Below are positions 28,528-35,170 of a stretch of DNA of 64,000 bases, piece by piece (the stretch's first letter is position 1; each line of letters opens with the position of its first letter). The stretch spans positions 7,936,001 through 8,000,000 of the forward strand of contig NZ_JADBEB010000001.1 of NCBI RefSeq assembly GCF_014874095.1. The letters are read 5' to 3'. The notes below the pieces were generated by a model. It saw only the letters and a program-made list of their open reading frames with translations, was not told the origin of the DNA and did not search any database. Origin of the DNA: Plantactinospora soyae (GTDB taxonomy: Bacteria; Actinomycetota; Actinomycetes; Mycobacteriales; Micromonosporaceae). The position numbers and the translations under genes are program-made.

Positions 28528-28541
28528 GCTACTTTGGTAGC
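28528..28541. promoter_or_regulatory. Short inverted repeat upstream of the DUF418 gene
   Basis: GCTAC-TTTG-GTAGC, a perfect 5-base inverted repeat, 58 bases before the next start. The word GGCAGCTAC also occurs about 30 bases earlier, so it may be a doubled operator half-site. Confidence 0.25.
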
Positions 28542-28599
28542 CCCAGCGGTGGACCATAGACGAATGTGACGGGCCGGACGCCGCCCCTAGCCTCGAACC

Positions 28600-29874
28600 G
28601 TGACCACTTCCCCGACCGGCACGGCGATGCGACGAGCGGCCCGTGGCGCCGCGCGGGCGTCCGAGCGCGCACTCGCCCCGGACCTGGCCCGTGGCGTCAT
28701 GCTCCTGCTGATCGTCATGTCGAACACCGGTTTCCACCTGTGGGCGGCGCGGCACGGCGCCACCGGCTGGCATCCGGTGGACGGGTCGACGGTCGACACC
28801 GTGGTCCAGTTCGCGATGATCGTGGCGCTGGACGGGCGGGTGTACCCGTTGTTCGCGTTCCTGCTCGGCTACGGGATGATGCAGCTCTTTCTGCGGCAGA
28901 CCGCAGCCGGTGCCACGGACCGGGCGGCGTCCTCACTGCTCCGACGGCGCAGCCTGTGGCTGGTCGTCTTCGGGTCCGTGCACGCCACGCTGTTGCTGGC
29001 CGGCGACATCATCGGCTTCTACGGCGTCGTCAGTCTGGTCCTCGGCTGGCTGTTCCTGCGCCGAAGCGGCCGGACCCTGCTGGTGGCCGCCACGATCGCG
29101 GTGCTGTTGAAGGTGTGGTTCGAGACCGACGCGTTGGGGGCGCTCCTCGGTGGTGACCTGGGCGCCGTCGGTAACTCCAGCACCGAGCCGAGCACCCTCG
29201 CCTACGCCGCGGGCGAGGAGAATCCGCTGGCCGCGGCCCAGACCCGGCTCACCACCTGGGCGATCATCACCGCCTTCGGCGGTTTCGCCTGGCTGACCGC
29301 GGCGGAGTTCCTCTTCGGGTTCTGGGCCGCGCGCCACCGGGTGCTCGAAGATCCGGTACGGCATCTCCGGCTGCTGCGCTGGACAGCGGCGCTGGGCGTG
29401 CCCGTCGGCCTGCTCGGTGGCCTGCCGCTGGCGTTGGCCCACGTGGGGTGGTGGGACGTACCGGCGGCGGCGATCGGGGAGGGCGGTGCGATCAGCACCC
29501 TGGCCTGGCTGACCGGCCTGCCGGGCGGGCTCGGCTACGTCGCGCTGTTCGGGCTGATGGCGCACCGCCTACGAACGGGTGGCCACGGCCGTCCGGTGGT
29601 GGTGGCGGTCGGTGCCGTCGGCAAACGGTCGCTCTCCTGCTATCTGGCCCACTCGATCATGTTCGCGCCCGTCCTGTCCGCATGGGGTTTCGGCCTCGGC
29701 GCGAAGCTCGGCAGCGCGACGATGGCCGCCTTCGCGGTCGGCGTCTGGCTGATCACCGTCGTCGCGGCGTACGCGATGGAGCGGCGGGGGCGTACCGGGC
29801 CGGCCGAGGCACTGCTACGTCGGCTGGTCTACGGCCGCCGACCGCAGCCGGTCACGACGACTCCGTCCACATAA
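28600..29874 (+). CDS. DUF418-domain membrane protein
   Basis: A 424-residue protein with about ten membrane segments. The N-terminal LAPDLARGVMLLLIVMSNTG and YPLFAFLLGYGMMQLFLR, and the C-terminal VGAVGKRSLSCYLAHSIMF, are the typical stretches of the DUF418 (YeiB-like) family. These are related to membrane acyltransferases, but their function is unknown. GTG 28600 gives a normal N-terminus. It has no operon partner. Confidence 0.88.
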   Translation: MTTSPTGTAMRRAARGAARASERALAPDLARGVMLLLIVMSNTGFHLWAARHGATGWHPVDGSTVDTVVQFAMIVALDGRVYPLFAFLLGYGMMQLFLRQTAAGATDRAASSLLRRRSLWLVVFGSVHATLLLAGDIIGFYGVVSLVLGWLFLRRSGRTLLVAATIAVLLKVWFETDALGALLGGDLGAVGNSSTEPSTLAYAAGEENPLAAAQTRLTTWAIITAFGGFAWLTAAEFLFGFWAARHRVLEDPVRHLRLLRWTAALGVPVGLLGGLPLALAHVGWWDVPAAAIGEGGAISTLAWLTGLPGGLGYVALFGLMAHRLRTGGHGRPVVVAVGAVGKRSLSCYLAHSIMFAPVLSAWGFGLGAKLGSATMAAFAVGVWLITVVAAYAMERRGRTGPAEALLRRLVYGRRPQPVTTTPST

Positions 29875-29956
29875 CGGCTTTCCCCGGACCTGCGGATCGG
29901 CCATGCTCTTGCGGGCGCGATCATGGGATCGCCGCGAGCGGGGGTTCGAGGACATC

Positions 29957-31105
29957 ATGACCTGTACGACGTGCGGCGTGGAACAAGCTCCGACCCCCGG
30001 GGAACACCGCTGCGACGCCGACGCCCGACCGGCGGCGTCCCGTCGACCGAACCGGCCGTACTGGGGTTGGCGCGCGCTGACCCTGGGAGTCCTCGGCGTC
30101 GCCGCCGTGCACCTCGGCACCACCATCGTCAGCATCGTCGTGATGGTGCAGGACTACTGGCTCGTCAGGGACTACCAGGTTGGTCGTCGCGCGGTGGACA
30201 TCTTCGAGATCCTCGCCCGGCTGGAGCGTCTGGAGCAGGTCAACGACCTCGTCTGGTTCGTACTCCTCGCCCACATCGGTACGTACCTGGCCTGGTTCGT
30301 GGTCAGCCAGAAGACGGTGGAGCGCCACGGCGGCGACCCCAAGCCGACGCTCGCGCACTGGACGTTCGCCGCCTGGCGGATCTCGGTCGTCGGGATCTTC
30401 GTACTCGCCATCATCATGAGCCCCGGCGGGGGCACCGATCGGTCCGACGCGGAGCGGGCGATCAGCGATGCCATGGAGTTCGAGCGCCTCACGATCTTCG
30501 TCGCCGCGCTGCGCCTGCCCATCGTCGGCCTGCTCGTCGCGGGCGTCTGCGTCGTGATCTGGCGGATGTACCAACTGGCCGCGAGTTCGCCGCCTCCACC
30601 CGCAACCGCCCAGTACCTGACGCAGCCGGCGGGCCCGATCACGCTGCCCCGGACGGCGGTCCAGGAGGGAGCCGGCAAGGACGCGTTCTGGCACGAGGTC
30701 GCCCAGGTGGTCGCGCGTTCCTCCGGTCCACTCCCCCTGCTCGAGGCCTGGGCCGCCGCACCGAGCGCCCGGCGCTGGCACCTGATCGACGGCGAGCCCG
30801 GCGTCGCCGCCACCCGGACCCGCCTCTCGCCGTGGTCCGGCATCACCGTGTACGGCCAGCCGCCGCTCGTACCCGACGAGGCGGTCCTCGGGCGTCTCGC
30901 CGACGAGGCGCGCCGGCTGCGCGAGGATCGGGTCGCCGGCGGCGCGATCGGACTGATCGAGTCCGAGGATGGAAAGTTCCGCTTCGAGCAGCTGACCTCC
31001 GACGGCGTCCTGCAAAGCTGGCTTGACCAGGCCCGCTCGGCGTCCCGGGCCGGTGTCTACCCGGTGCTGGCCGCCGCTGATCCCGCCGCGCTCACCTCGG
31101 TCTGA
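29957..31105 (+). CDS. DUF4328-like membrane protein with N-terminal Cys motif
   Basis: A protein of about 382 residues. It opens with TCTTCGVEQAPTPGEHRC, a possible small zinc ribbon (CTTC...H.C). Four membrane segments follow (about 37-60, 92-115, 135-155 and 190-210) in the DUF4328 style, with WFVLLAHIGTYLAWF and IVGLLVAGVCVVIWRM. The C-terminal 150 residues are soluble (WHEVAQVVARSSGPLPLLE onward) and have no family that I recognise. ATG 29957 was chosen over an in-frame codon at 29903 because the zinc-ribbon-like start and CGAGGAC favour it. The SigE-family sigma gene follows 66 bases later with its own promoter. Confidence 0.72.
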   Translation: MTCTTCGVEQAPTPGEHRCDADARPAASRRPNRPYWGWRALTLGVLGVAAVHLGTTIVSIVVMVQDYWLVRDYQVGRRAVDIFEILARLERLEQVNDLVWFVLLAHIGTYLAWFVVSQKTVERHGGDPKPTLAHWTFAAWRISVVGIFVLAIIMSPGGGTDRSDAERAISDAMEFERLTIFVAALRLPIVGLLVAGVCVVIWRMYQLAASSPPPPATAQYLTQPAGPITLPRTAVQEGAGKDAFWHEVAQVVARSSGPLPLLEAWAAAPSARRWHLIDGEPGVAATRTRLSPWSGITVYGQPPLVPDEAVLGRLADEARRLREDRVAGGAIGLIESEDGKFRFEQLTSDGVLQSWLDQARSASRAGVYPVLAAADPAALTSV

Positions 31106-31116
31106 GACCGGCACAG

Positions 31117-31145
31117 GCAACCTCCCGGCGCCCCGGGGAGTAGAC
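31117..31145 (+). promoter_or_regulatory. ECF-type promoter of the SigE-family sigma gene
   Basis: GCAACC (31117-31122), a 17-base spacer, then GTAGAC (31140-31145), 26 bases before the GTG start. A CAACC-type -35 box with such a short -10 is the pattern of ECF sigma promoters, and SigE-family genes in this group are commonly autoregulated. The match is by eye. Confidence 0.5.
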
Positions 31146-31171
31146 GGGGTGTCGAAGAGAGAGGTGCCGAG

Positions 31172-31663
31172 GTGGCCCGCGATTGGGAACAACAGTTCGT
31201 CGAATACTTCAGTGTCCGGGCCGAGCCCCTTCGCCGGCTCGCCTACTCCCTGTGCGGTGACTGGCACACGGCCGAGGATCTGGTGCAGGCCACCTTCGTC
31301 CGGCTGTACCGGAACTGGCCCCGGGTCCGCACCGGGTCGGTCGACGCGTACTCCCGGCGGATCCTGGTCAACGTGTTCCTGTCGGACCGGCGGAGCCGCC
31401 GACGTGAGTCGGTCACACCGGATCCACCGGAGCTGGCGACAAACGGGGTGGACGTCGCCGGACGGCTGGCGGTCCGCCGGGCTCTCGCCCAGCTCTCTCC
31501 TCGGCAACGGGCCGCCGTGGTGCTCCGCTATCTGGAGGACCTGCCGGTCGCGGAAGTGGCAGCCCTCCTCGGGATAACCGAGGGCACGGTGAAGAGCCAG
31601 ACGGCCCGGGGTATCCAATCCATGCGCGGGACGCTCGGCGACCCCGTGTTGACCAGGGAGTAG
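31172..31663 (+). CDS. SigE-family ECF RNA polymerase sigma factor
   Basis: A 163-residue group IV sigma factor of the cytoplasmic SigE family. Region 2 includes RLAYSLCGDWHTAEDLVQATFVRLY. Region 4 includes LSPRQRAAVVLRYLEDLPVAEVAALLGITEGTVKSQ with its helix-turn-helix. Length is normal for the family. GTG 31172 follows GAGGTGCCGAG. The next gene begins 3 bases after the stop and encodes a single-pass membrane protein, which is probably its regulator. Confidence 0.92.
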   Translation: MARDWEQQFVEYFSVRAEPLRRLAYSLCGDWHTAEDLVQATFVRLYRNWPRVRTGSVDAYSRRILVNVFLSDRRSRRRESVTPDPPELATNGVDVAGRLAVRRALAQLSPRQRAAVVLRYLEDLPVAEVAALLGITEGTVKSQTARGIQSMRGTLGDPVLTRE

Positions 31664-31666
31664 CAG

Positions 31667-32515
31667 ATGCAGGAAACCGAGGTACCCGACCTGCTGCGGG
31701 CGTACACGACCGATGCGGAACCTCCGATGCGGCTGACCTCCGGCGCGGTGCTCGCGGCCGGACGGCGCTCGCGGCGCAACCGACGGTTGGCCGGAGTGGG
31801 CGGGGCCGCACTGACCGCGGTGCTGGTCGGTGCCGGCGCCATGGTGGCGCCACAGTTGGTCGGCCCGTCCACCACGGTCGCCGCCGCTCCCCCGTGCGCG
31901 GCGCCGCCCGGCTCCCGTCCGCCGGGCGTGATCGCGGCCGACCAGCCGATGTCGGACGAACTCGCGGACTGGGCCAGCGCGAGTCTGACCTGTTATCTCT
32001 CCTACGCGATGCCGCGAATGCTGCCCGGCGCGGAGTATCTCAAGGCACCGGACGCGCTGGCCGGCCCGCTGATCGGTTTCAGCATGCCGCACCCGGCGTC
32101 GGGCCGTCCGGTCCGAGGGAAGCTGCTGATCGGGAGCGACCGGGTGGACGCGCGGGCCGTGATCCAGGATGCCCAGGGCACCAGCGACTTCTCTGTGATG
32201 GTCGAGATGGCCAGGCCGGAGGCGGAGGCCATGGCCGCCGCCCGGTGCGAGGCCGTCACGCATTTCGCCTGCACCCTCCACCCGGGACCGGCGGGGACGA
32301 CCGTGACGGTGAGTAGCGGACTGGAACCCCTGCCAGCCGATCATCCCCGGTCCTACACCGCACGGGTCTACCGGGGACAGACGATCGTCACCGTCGGCGT
32401 CTCGAACGACGATCGCCGAGGCCCCGAGCCGGTGGCGACGCGTCCGGTTCCGGTGCTCACCACCGACCAGATCATCGAGCTTGCGCTCGCCCCGGAGCTT
32501 CACCTGTTCTCATAA
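31667..32515 (+). CDS. Membrane protein coupled to the sigma factor (putative anti-sigma)
   Basis: A 282-residue protein. It has a cytoplasmic N-terminus of about 40 residues ending in RRSRRNRR, one membrane segment (about 41-63, LAGVGGAALTAVLVGAGAMV) and an extracellular domain of about 210 residues with four cysteines. No zinc-binding anti-sigma (ZAS) motif is present. The tight linkage (3-base gap, ribosome binding site GGGAG) to the sigma gene and the topology suggest an anti-sigma role, but the sequence itself does not prove it. A strong terminator follows. Confidence 0.72.
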   Translation: MQETEVPDLLRAYTTDAEPPMRLTSGAVLAAGRRSRRNRRLAGVGGAALTAVLVGAGAMVAPQLVGPSTTVAAAPPCAAPPGSRPPGVIAADQPMSDELADWASASLTCYLSYAMPRMLPGAEYLKAPDALAGPLIGFSMPHPASGRPVRGKLLIGSDRVDARAVIQDAQGTSDFSVMVEMARPEAEAMAAARCEAVTHFACTLHPGPAGTTVTVSSGLEPLPADHPRSYTARVYRGQTIVTVGVSNDDRRGPEPVATRPVPVLTTDQIIELALAPELHLFS

Positions 32516-32539
32516 GGTTCTCGGTCGCCGGCGACGAAC

Positions 32540-32574
32540 GCCCGGTGCGGAGGCTTGTCGCCTCCGCACCGGGC
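32540..32574. terminator. Bidirectional terminator hairpin
   Basis: A perfect 15-base stem (GCCCGGTGCGGAGGC and its complement) with loop TTGTC, in the 83-base gap between the convergent sigma operon and the CE15 esterase gene. Placement and strength suggest it stops transcription from both sides. Confidence 0.88.
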
Positions 32575-32598
32575 CTCAATCTCGCCGCGCCGGCAGAA

Positions 32599-34302
32599 CT
32601 AGCTGGCGGTGCAGGTGGGGCTCAGCCCCGTGCCGCTACCGGTGCCCTGGAAGCCGAACTCGGTCGACTGGCCAGCCGCGATGGAGCCGTTGTACCCGAC
32701 GTTGGTGAACTGGACCGCACCGCTGGTCCCGCTACGGTTGACGTTCCAGGAGTTGGTGACGCTGGTACCCGACGGCAGAGTCATGGAGATCGTCCAGCCG
32801 CTGACCGGCGCGGAGCCGGCGCTGACCCGTACCGTCGCGACGAAGCCACCGGTCCACTGGTTGAGCGACACCGACGCCGAGCAGGCACCACCGGTCGGTG
32901 GGGTCGTCGGCCCAGTGGTCGGAGGTGTGGTGGGTGACGTGGTCGGCGGGGTGGTGGGTGGGGTCGTCGGCGGTGTGACGGTCGGATTGCCGGTGGGCGG
33001 GTTGGTCGGGCCGTCGGACAGGGTCGGGGTCTGCCAGTCCCGCCACTGCGACAGGTTCCCCGCCGCCCGACTCGAAATCCTCATCGCACCCGCCGCGTTA
33101 CCCGTCTTCAACAGGAACTTCTGAATATTCTGCTGCAACGGAGTCCGCCACTCAGCCCGATTCGCACAATGCGTGCCGTCGGAAACATCAGACCAGTACG
33201 TGATGTTCTCTCCCGCACCCAACGCCTTGTACACCTCCGCACCACCCAACGCCGCCACACTCGCCGACCTCGGGCCGAGATTCGCGATATGCGGATTGTC
33301 CATAATGAACAAACCTCGCGGCGCCACCATCCCCACCATCTGATGCGTATCCACCGGCAAGTTGTTCGGGTTACCCGTGTACGACCCGAACGCGTCACCG
33401 AACCACGGCTGCTCCCCGTACGCGCTACTCAAACTTTGCGCGCCCTCCCCCGGAACACCCCGAAGAATCGGTACACCCGCCGTACCCGACTCGATCGGCA
33501 TCGTCAACGCGATCCGCTGATCGAACACACCCACCACGAACGCACCCTTACCAAACCGCGAACACCCCGTAACCCCCGTCGCATCCGCCCGCAGGATGTT
33601 CCCACCCGACTGCTCGATCACGTCGATGATCCGACTGACCCCCCACGCCCACGCCATCAACAACCCGGTACTGCTCGTAGCCCCGTAGATGCTGTAGAAC
33701 GCACCCTGCTTGTTATTCCGCGGCGTACCCTCCCGACCCACCGCATACGGGTCATAATTGATCACCGCGGCACCCGCTGCCCGGATCGCCGCCGTATCAG
33801 CACCGAACCCACCCAACACCACCACCGCCGGGAACGGACCCGACCCACTCGGCAGCTGCACACTCGCCGAGAAACTCGAACTCCGACCACCCTGCGACAC
33901 ACTCACCGAAATACTCGAACTCGACACCGTCCCCGACACCGACGCCGGCTTCGCCGGCTTGTCACCATAGACAAACCGCTCCGCCAACTCCCGCGTCTCC
34001 GCCCGACGACACCGCCAATCCGCCTTCGATGTGATCCGCGACCCGTTCAACCGCACAAACGGATCCGGCAACCTCGAATTCGACGCGAACGACCCCGGCA
34101 CCGACACCGCACAGTCCGCACCCTCGTCCTCAACGGACGCCGCCGCGACCACACTGTCCGCCGCGACCACACTCTCCACCGCGGCGGCCTCGGCGATCGC
34201 CGTCCTCGCTACTACCGTCACCGCTCCAGTGACCGCGACCGCCGCCACCGCCAACACGGCGACCGTCGAACTGATCCTTGAGCGGCCCGAGCTGCTGATC
34301 AC
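32599..34302 (-). CDS. Secreted CE15 glucuronoyl esterase with CBM2 cellulose-binding module
   Basis: A 567-residue enzyme that cleaves ester bonds between lignin alcohols and glucuronate on xylan. A long Ala/Val-rich signal region (residues 1-57) precedes the catalytic domain (about 65-410). The nucleophile is S248 in GCSRFGKGAF, with E271 in PIESG and H378 in DGTHC at the spacing seen in known CE15 enzymes. A Pro/Thr linker (about 431-472) leads to a CBM2 (473-567, SVSLNQWTGGFVATV). GTG 34300-34302 follows GGAAGGGGAG. The catalytic domain uses TCG, AGT, GGT and GTG codons far more than its neighbours. Confidence 0.92.
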   Translation of the reverse strand: MISSSGRSRISSTVAVLAVAAVAVTGAVTVVARTAIAEAAAVESVVAADSVVAAASVEDEGADCAVSVPGSFASNSRLPDPFVRLNGSRITSKADWRCRRAETRELAERFVYGDKPAKPASVSGTVSSSSISVSVSQGGRSSSFSASVQLPSGSGPFPAVVVLGGFGADTAAIRAAGAAVINYDPYAVGREGTPRNNKQGAFYSIYGATSSTGLLMAWAWGVSRIIDVIEQSGGNILRADATGVTGCSRFGKGAFVVGVFDQRIALTMPIESGTAGVPILRGVPGEGAQSLSSAYGEQPWFGDAFGSYTGNPNNLPVDTHQMVGMVAPRGLFIMDNPHIANLGPRSASVAALGGAEVYKALGAGENITYWSDVSDGTHCANRAEWRTPLQQNIQKFLLKTGNAAGAMRISSRAAGNLSQWRDWQTPTLSDGPTNPPTGNPTVTPPTTPPTTPPTTSPTTPPTTGPTTPPTGGACSASVSLNQWTGGFVATVRVSAGSAPVSGWTISMTLPSGTSVTNSWNVNRSGTSGAVQFTNVGYNGSIAAGQSTEFGFQGTGSGTGLSPTCTAS

Positions 34303-34605
34303 TGGGGCTCCCCTTCCGGGTAGGTGATGGAGGCGTCGGCAGCGATCGAAGATCACAGATGTCGACCCGGTTAAGTTTTCAGCAAGAAAGCGAAACATGT
34401 CAATACCGCCTCGGCACTCTCGGCCCTTCTCGCCGGTCGTCACGAGTCGATCAGCGGATGTCGGCGCTGACCACGGCAAACCGGCCGATGTCCGACCTGC
34501 CGACGACGCGTTCGACCCGCTGTGGCCGGCTGCGAGCCGTGCCCGTATCAGCTGACGCGCCGGGCACACCGTCGCGACAGTGCCGGTCGGGACACCGTCG
34601 GATTT

Positions 34606-34618
34606 CGGAAACTTTCCG
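34606..34618. promoter_or_regulatory. CGGAAA-C-TTTCCG inverted repeat in the CE15/lipoprotein gap
   Basis: A perfect 6-base inverted repeat around a single C. The 406-base gap 34303-34708 holds no gene. The repeat resembles GAAA-N-TTTC sites of LacI-type regulators of plant-polysaccharide genes in actinomycetes (known pattern; no match was computed). It lies about 300 bases upstream of the esterase start and about 90 bases upstream of the lipoprotein. An A/T-rich stretch, TTAAGTTTTCAGCAAG (near 34371-34386), closer to the esterase gene is a likely core promoter. Confidence 0.35.
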
Positions 34619-34670
34619 GCAACGGGCTCCCCGGGACCGGCCACAGGTGACGCCCGAGCGATCTACGCGC

Positions 34671-34701
34671 TTGCCGTGAACCGATCATCGCTGACTAAGA
34701 T
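34671..34701 (+). promoter_or_regulatory. Probable promoter of a leaderless lipoprotein mRNA
   Basis: TTGCCG (34671-34676) and TAAGAT (34696-34701) with a 19-base spacer. The -10 box ends 7 bases before ATG 34709, so transcription would start at or next to the A of the ATG. The long spacer lowers confidence. Confidence 0.4.
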
Positions 34702-34708
34702 GGAATCC

Positions 34709-35152
34709 ATGCTGTCTGCCGTACGTTCGCTGGCGGCGGGCGCAGTCCTGTTGACCGCACTGGTCGCCGGCTGCGACAACGGCCCCGCGCCATCGACGGG
34801 TTCGCCCACTCCCACGGTCACCACGGCCGGTCCGGTGGTCGACGCGACCTCGACGGCGCCGGCACGGCAGCCGCACACCCTGGTGCTGACGGCGACCGGC
34901 GACGCCCGGATCGACTCGTTCACGTACGTCCTCGACGGCCAGGCCACCGAGGGACGGTCGGTACGCCTGCCATGGCGGCAGTCGGTGGATGTGCCGGCCG
35001 ACGGCAGACGGCACGAGTGGAGCCTGCTCGTGAAGTACCGCCAGGGTGACGTGAGCCTCGTCGGAATCTTCAACGGGCAGGTCCTGACCACCAGCCGGGG
35101 CAGCAGTTCGGGGTCCGGCACCGCGAACATCAGCGGCTCCGTCCTGGGCTGA
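34709..35152 (+). CDS. Small lipoprotein of unknown function
   Basis: A 147-residue lipoprotein with signal peptide and lipobox LVAGC (C22), a Pro/Thr/Ser-rich spacer, and a domain of about 95 residues that looks like an all-beta fold (HTLVLTATGDARIDSFTYVLDG, RHEWSLLVKYRQGDVSLVG). No family was recognised. ATG 34700 is in frame three codons earlier, but 34709 fits the -10 box TAAGAT as a leaderless start. It is convergent with the Hsp70-like gene, with only 18 bases between the stops. Confidence 0.7.
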   Translation: MLSAVRSLAAGAVLLTALVAGCDNGPAPSTGSPTPTVTTAGPVVDATSTAPARQPHTLVLTATGDARIDSFTYVLDGQATEGRSVRLPWRQSVDVPADGRRHEWSLLVKYRQGDVSLVGIFNGQVLTTSRGSSSGSGTANISGSVLG

Positions 35153-35170
35153 TCCCGGACGCGGTGCCGG

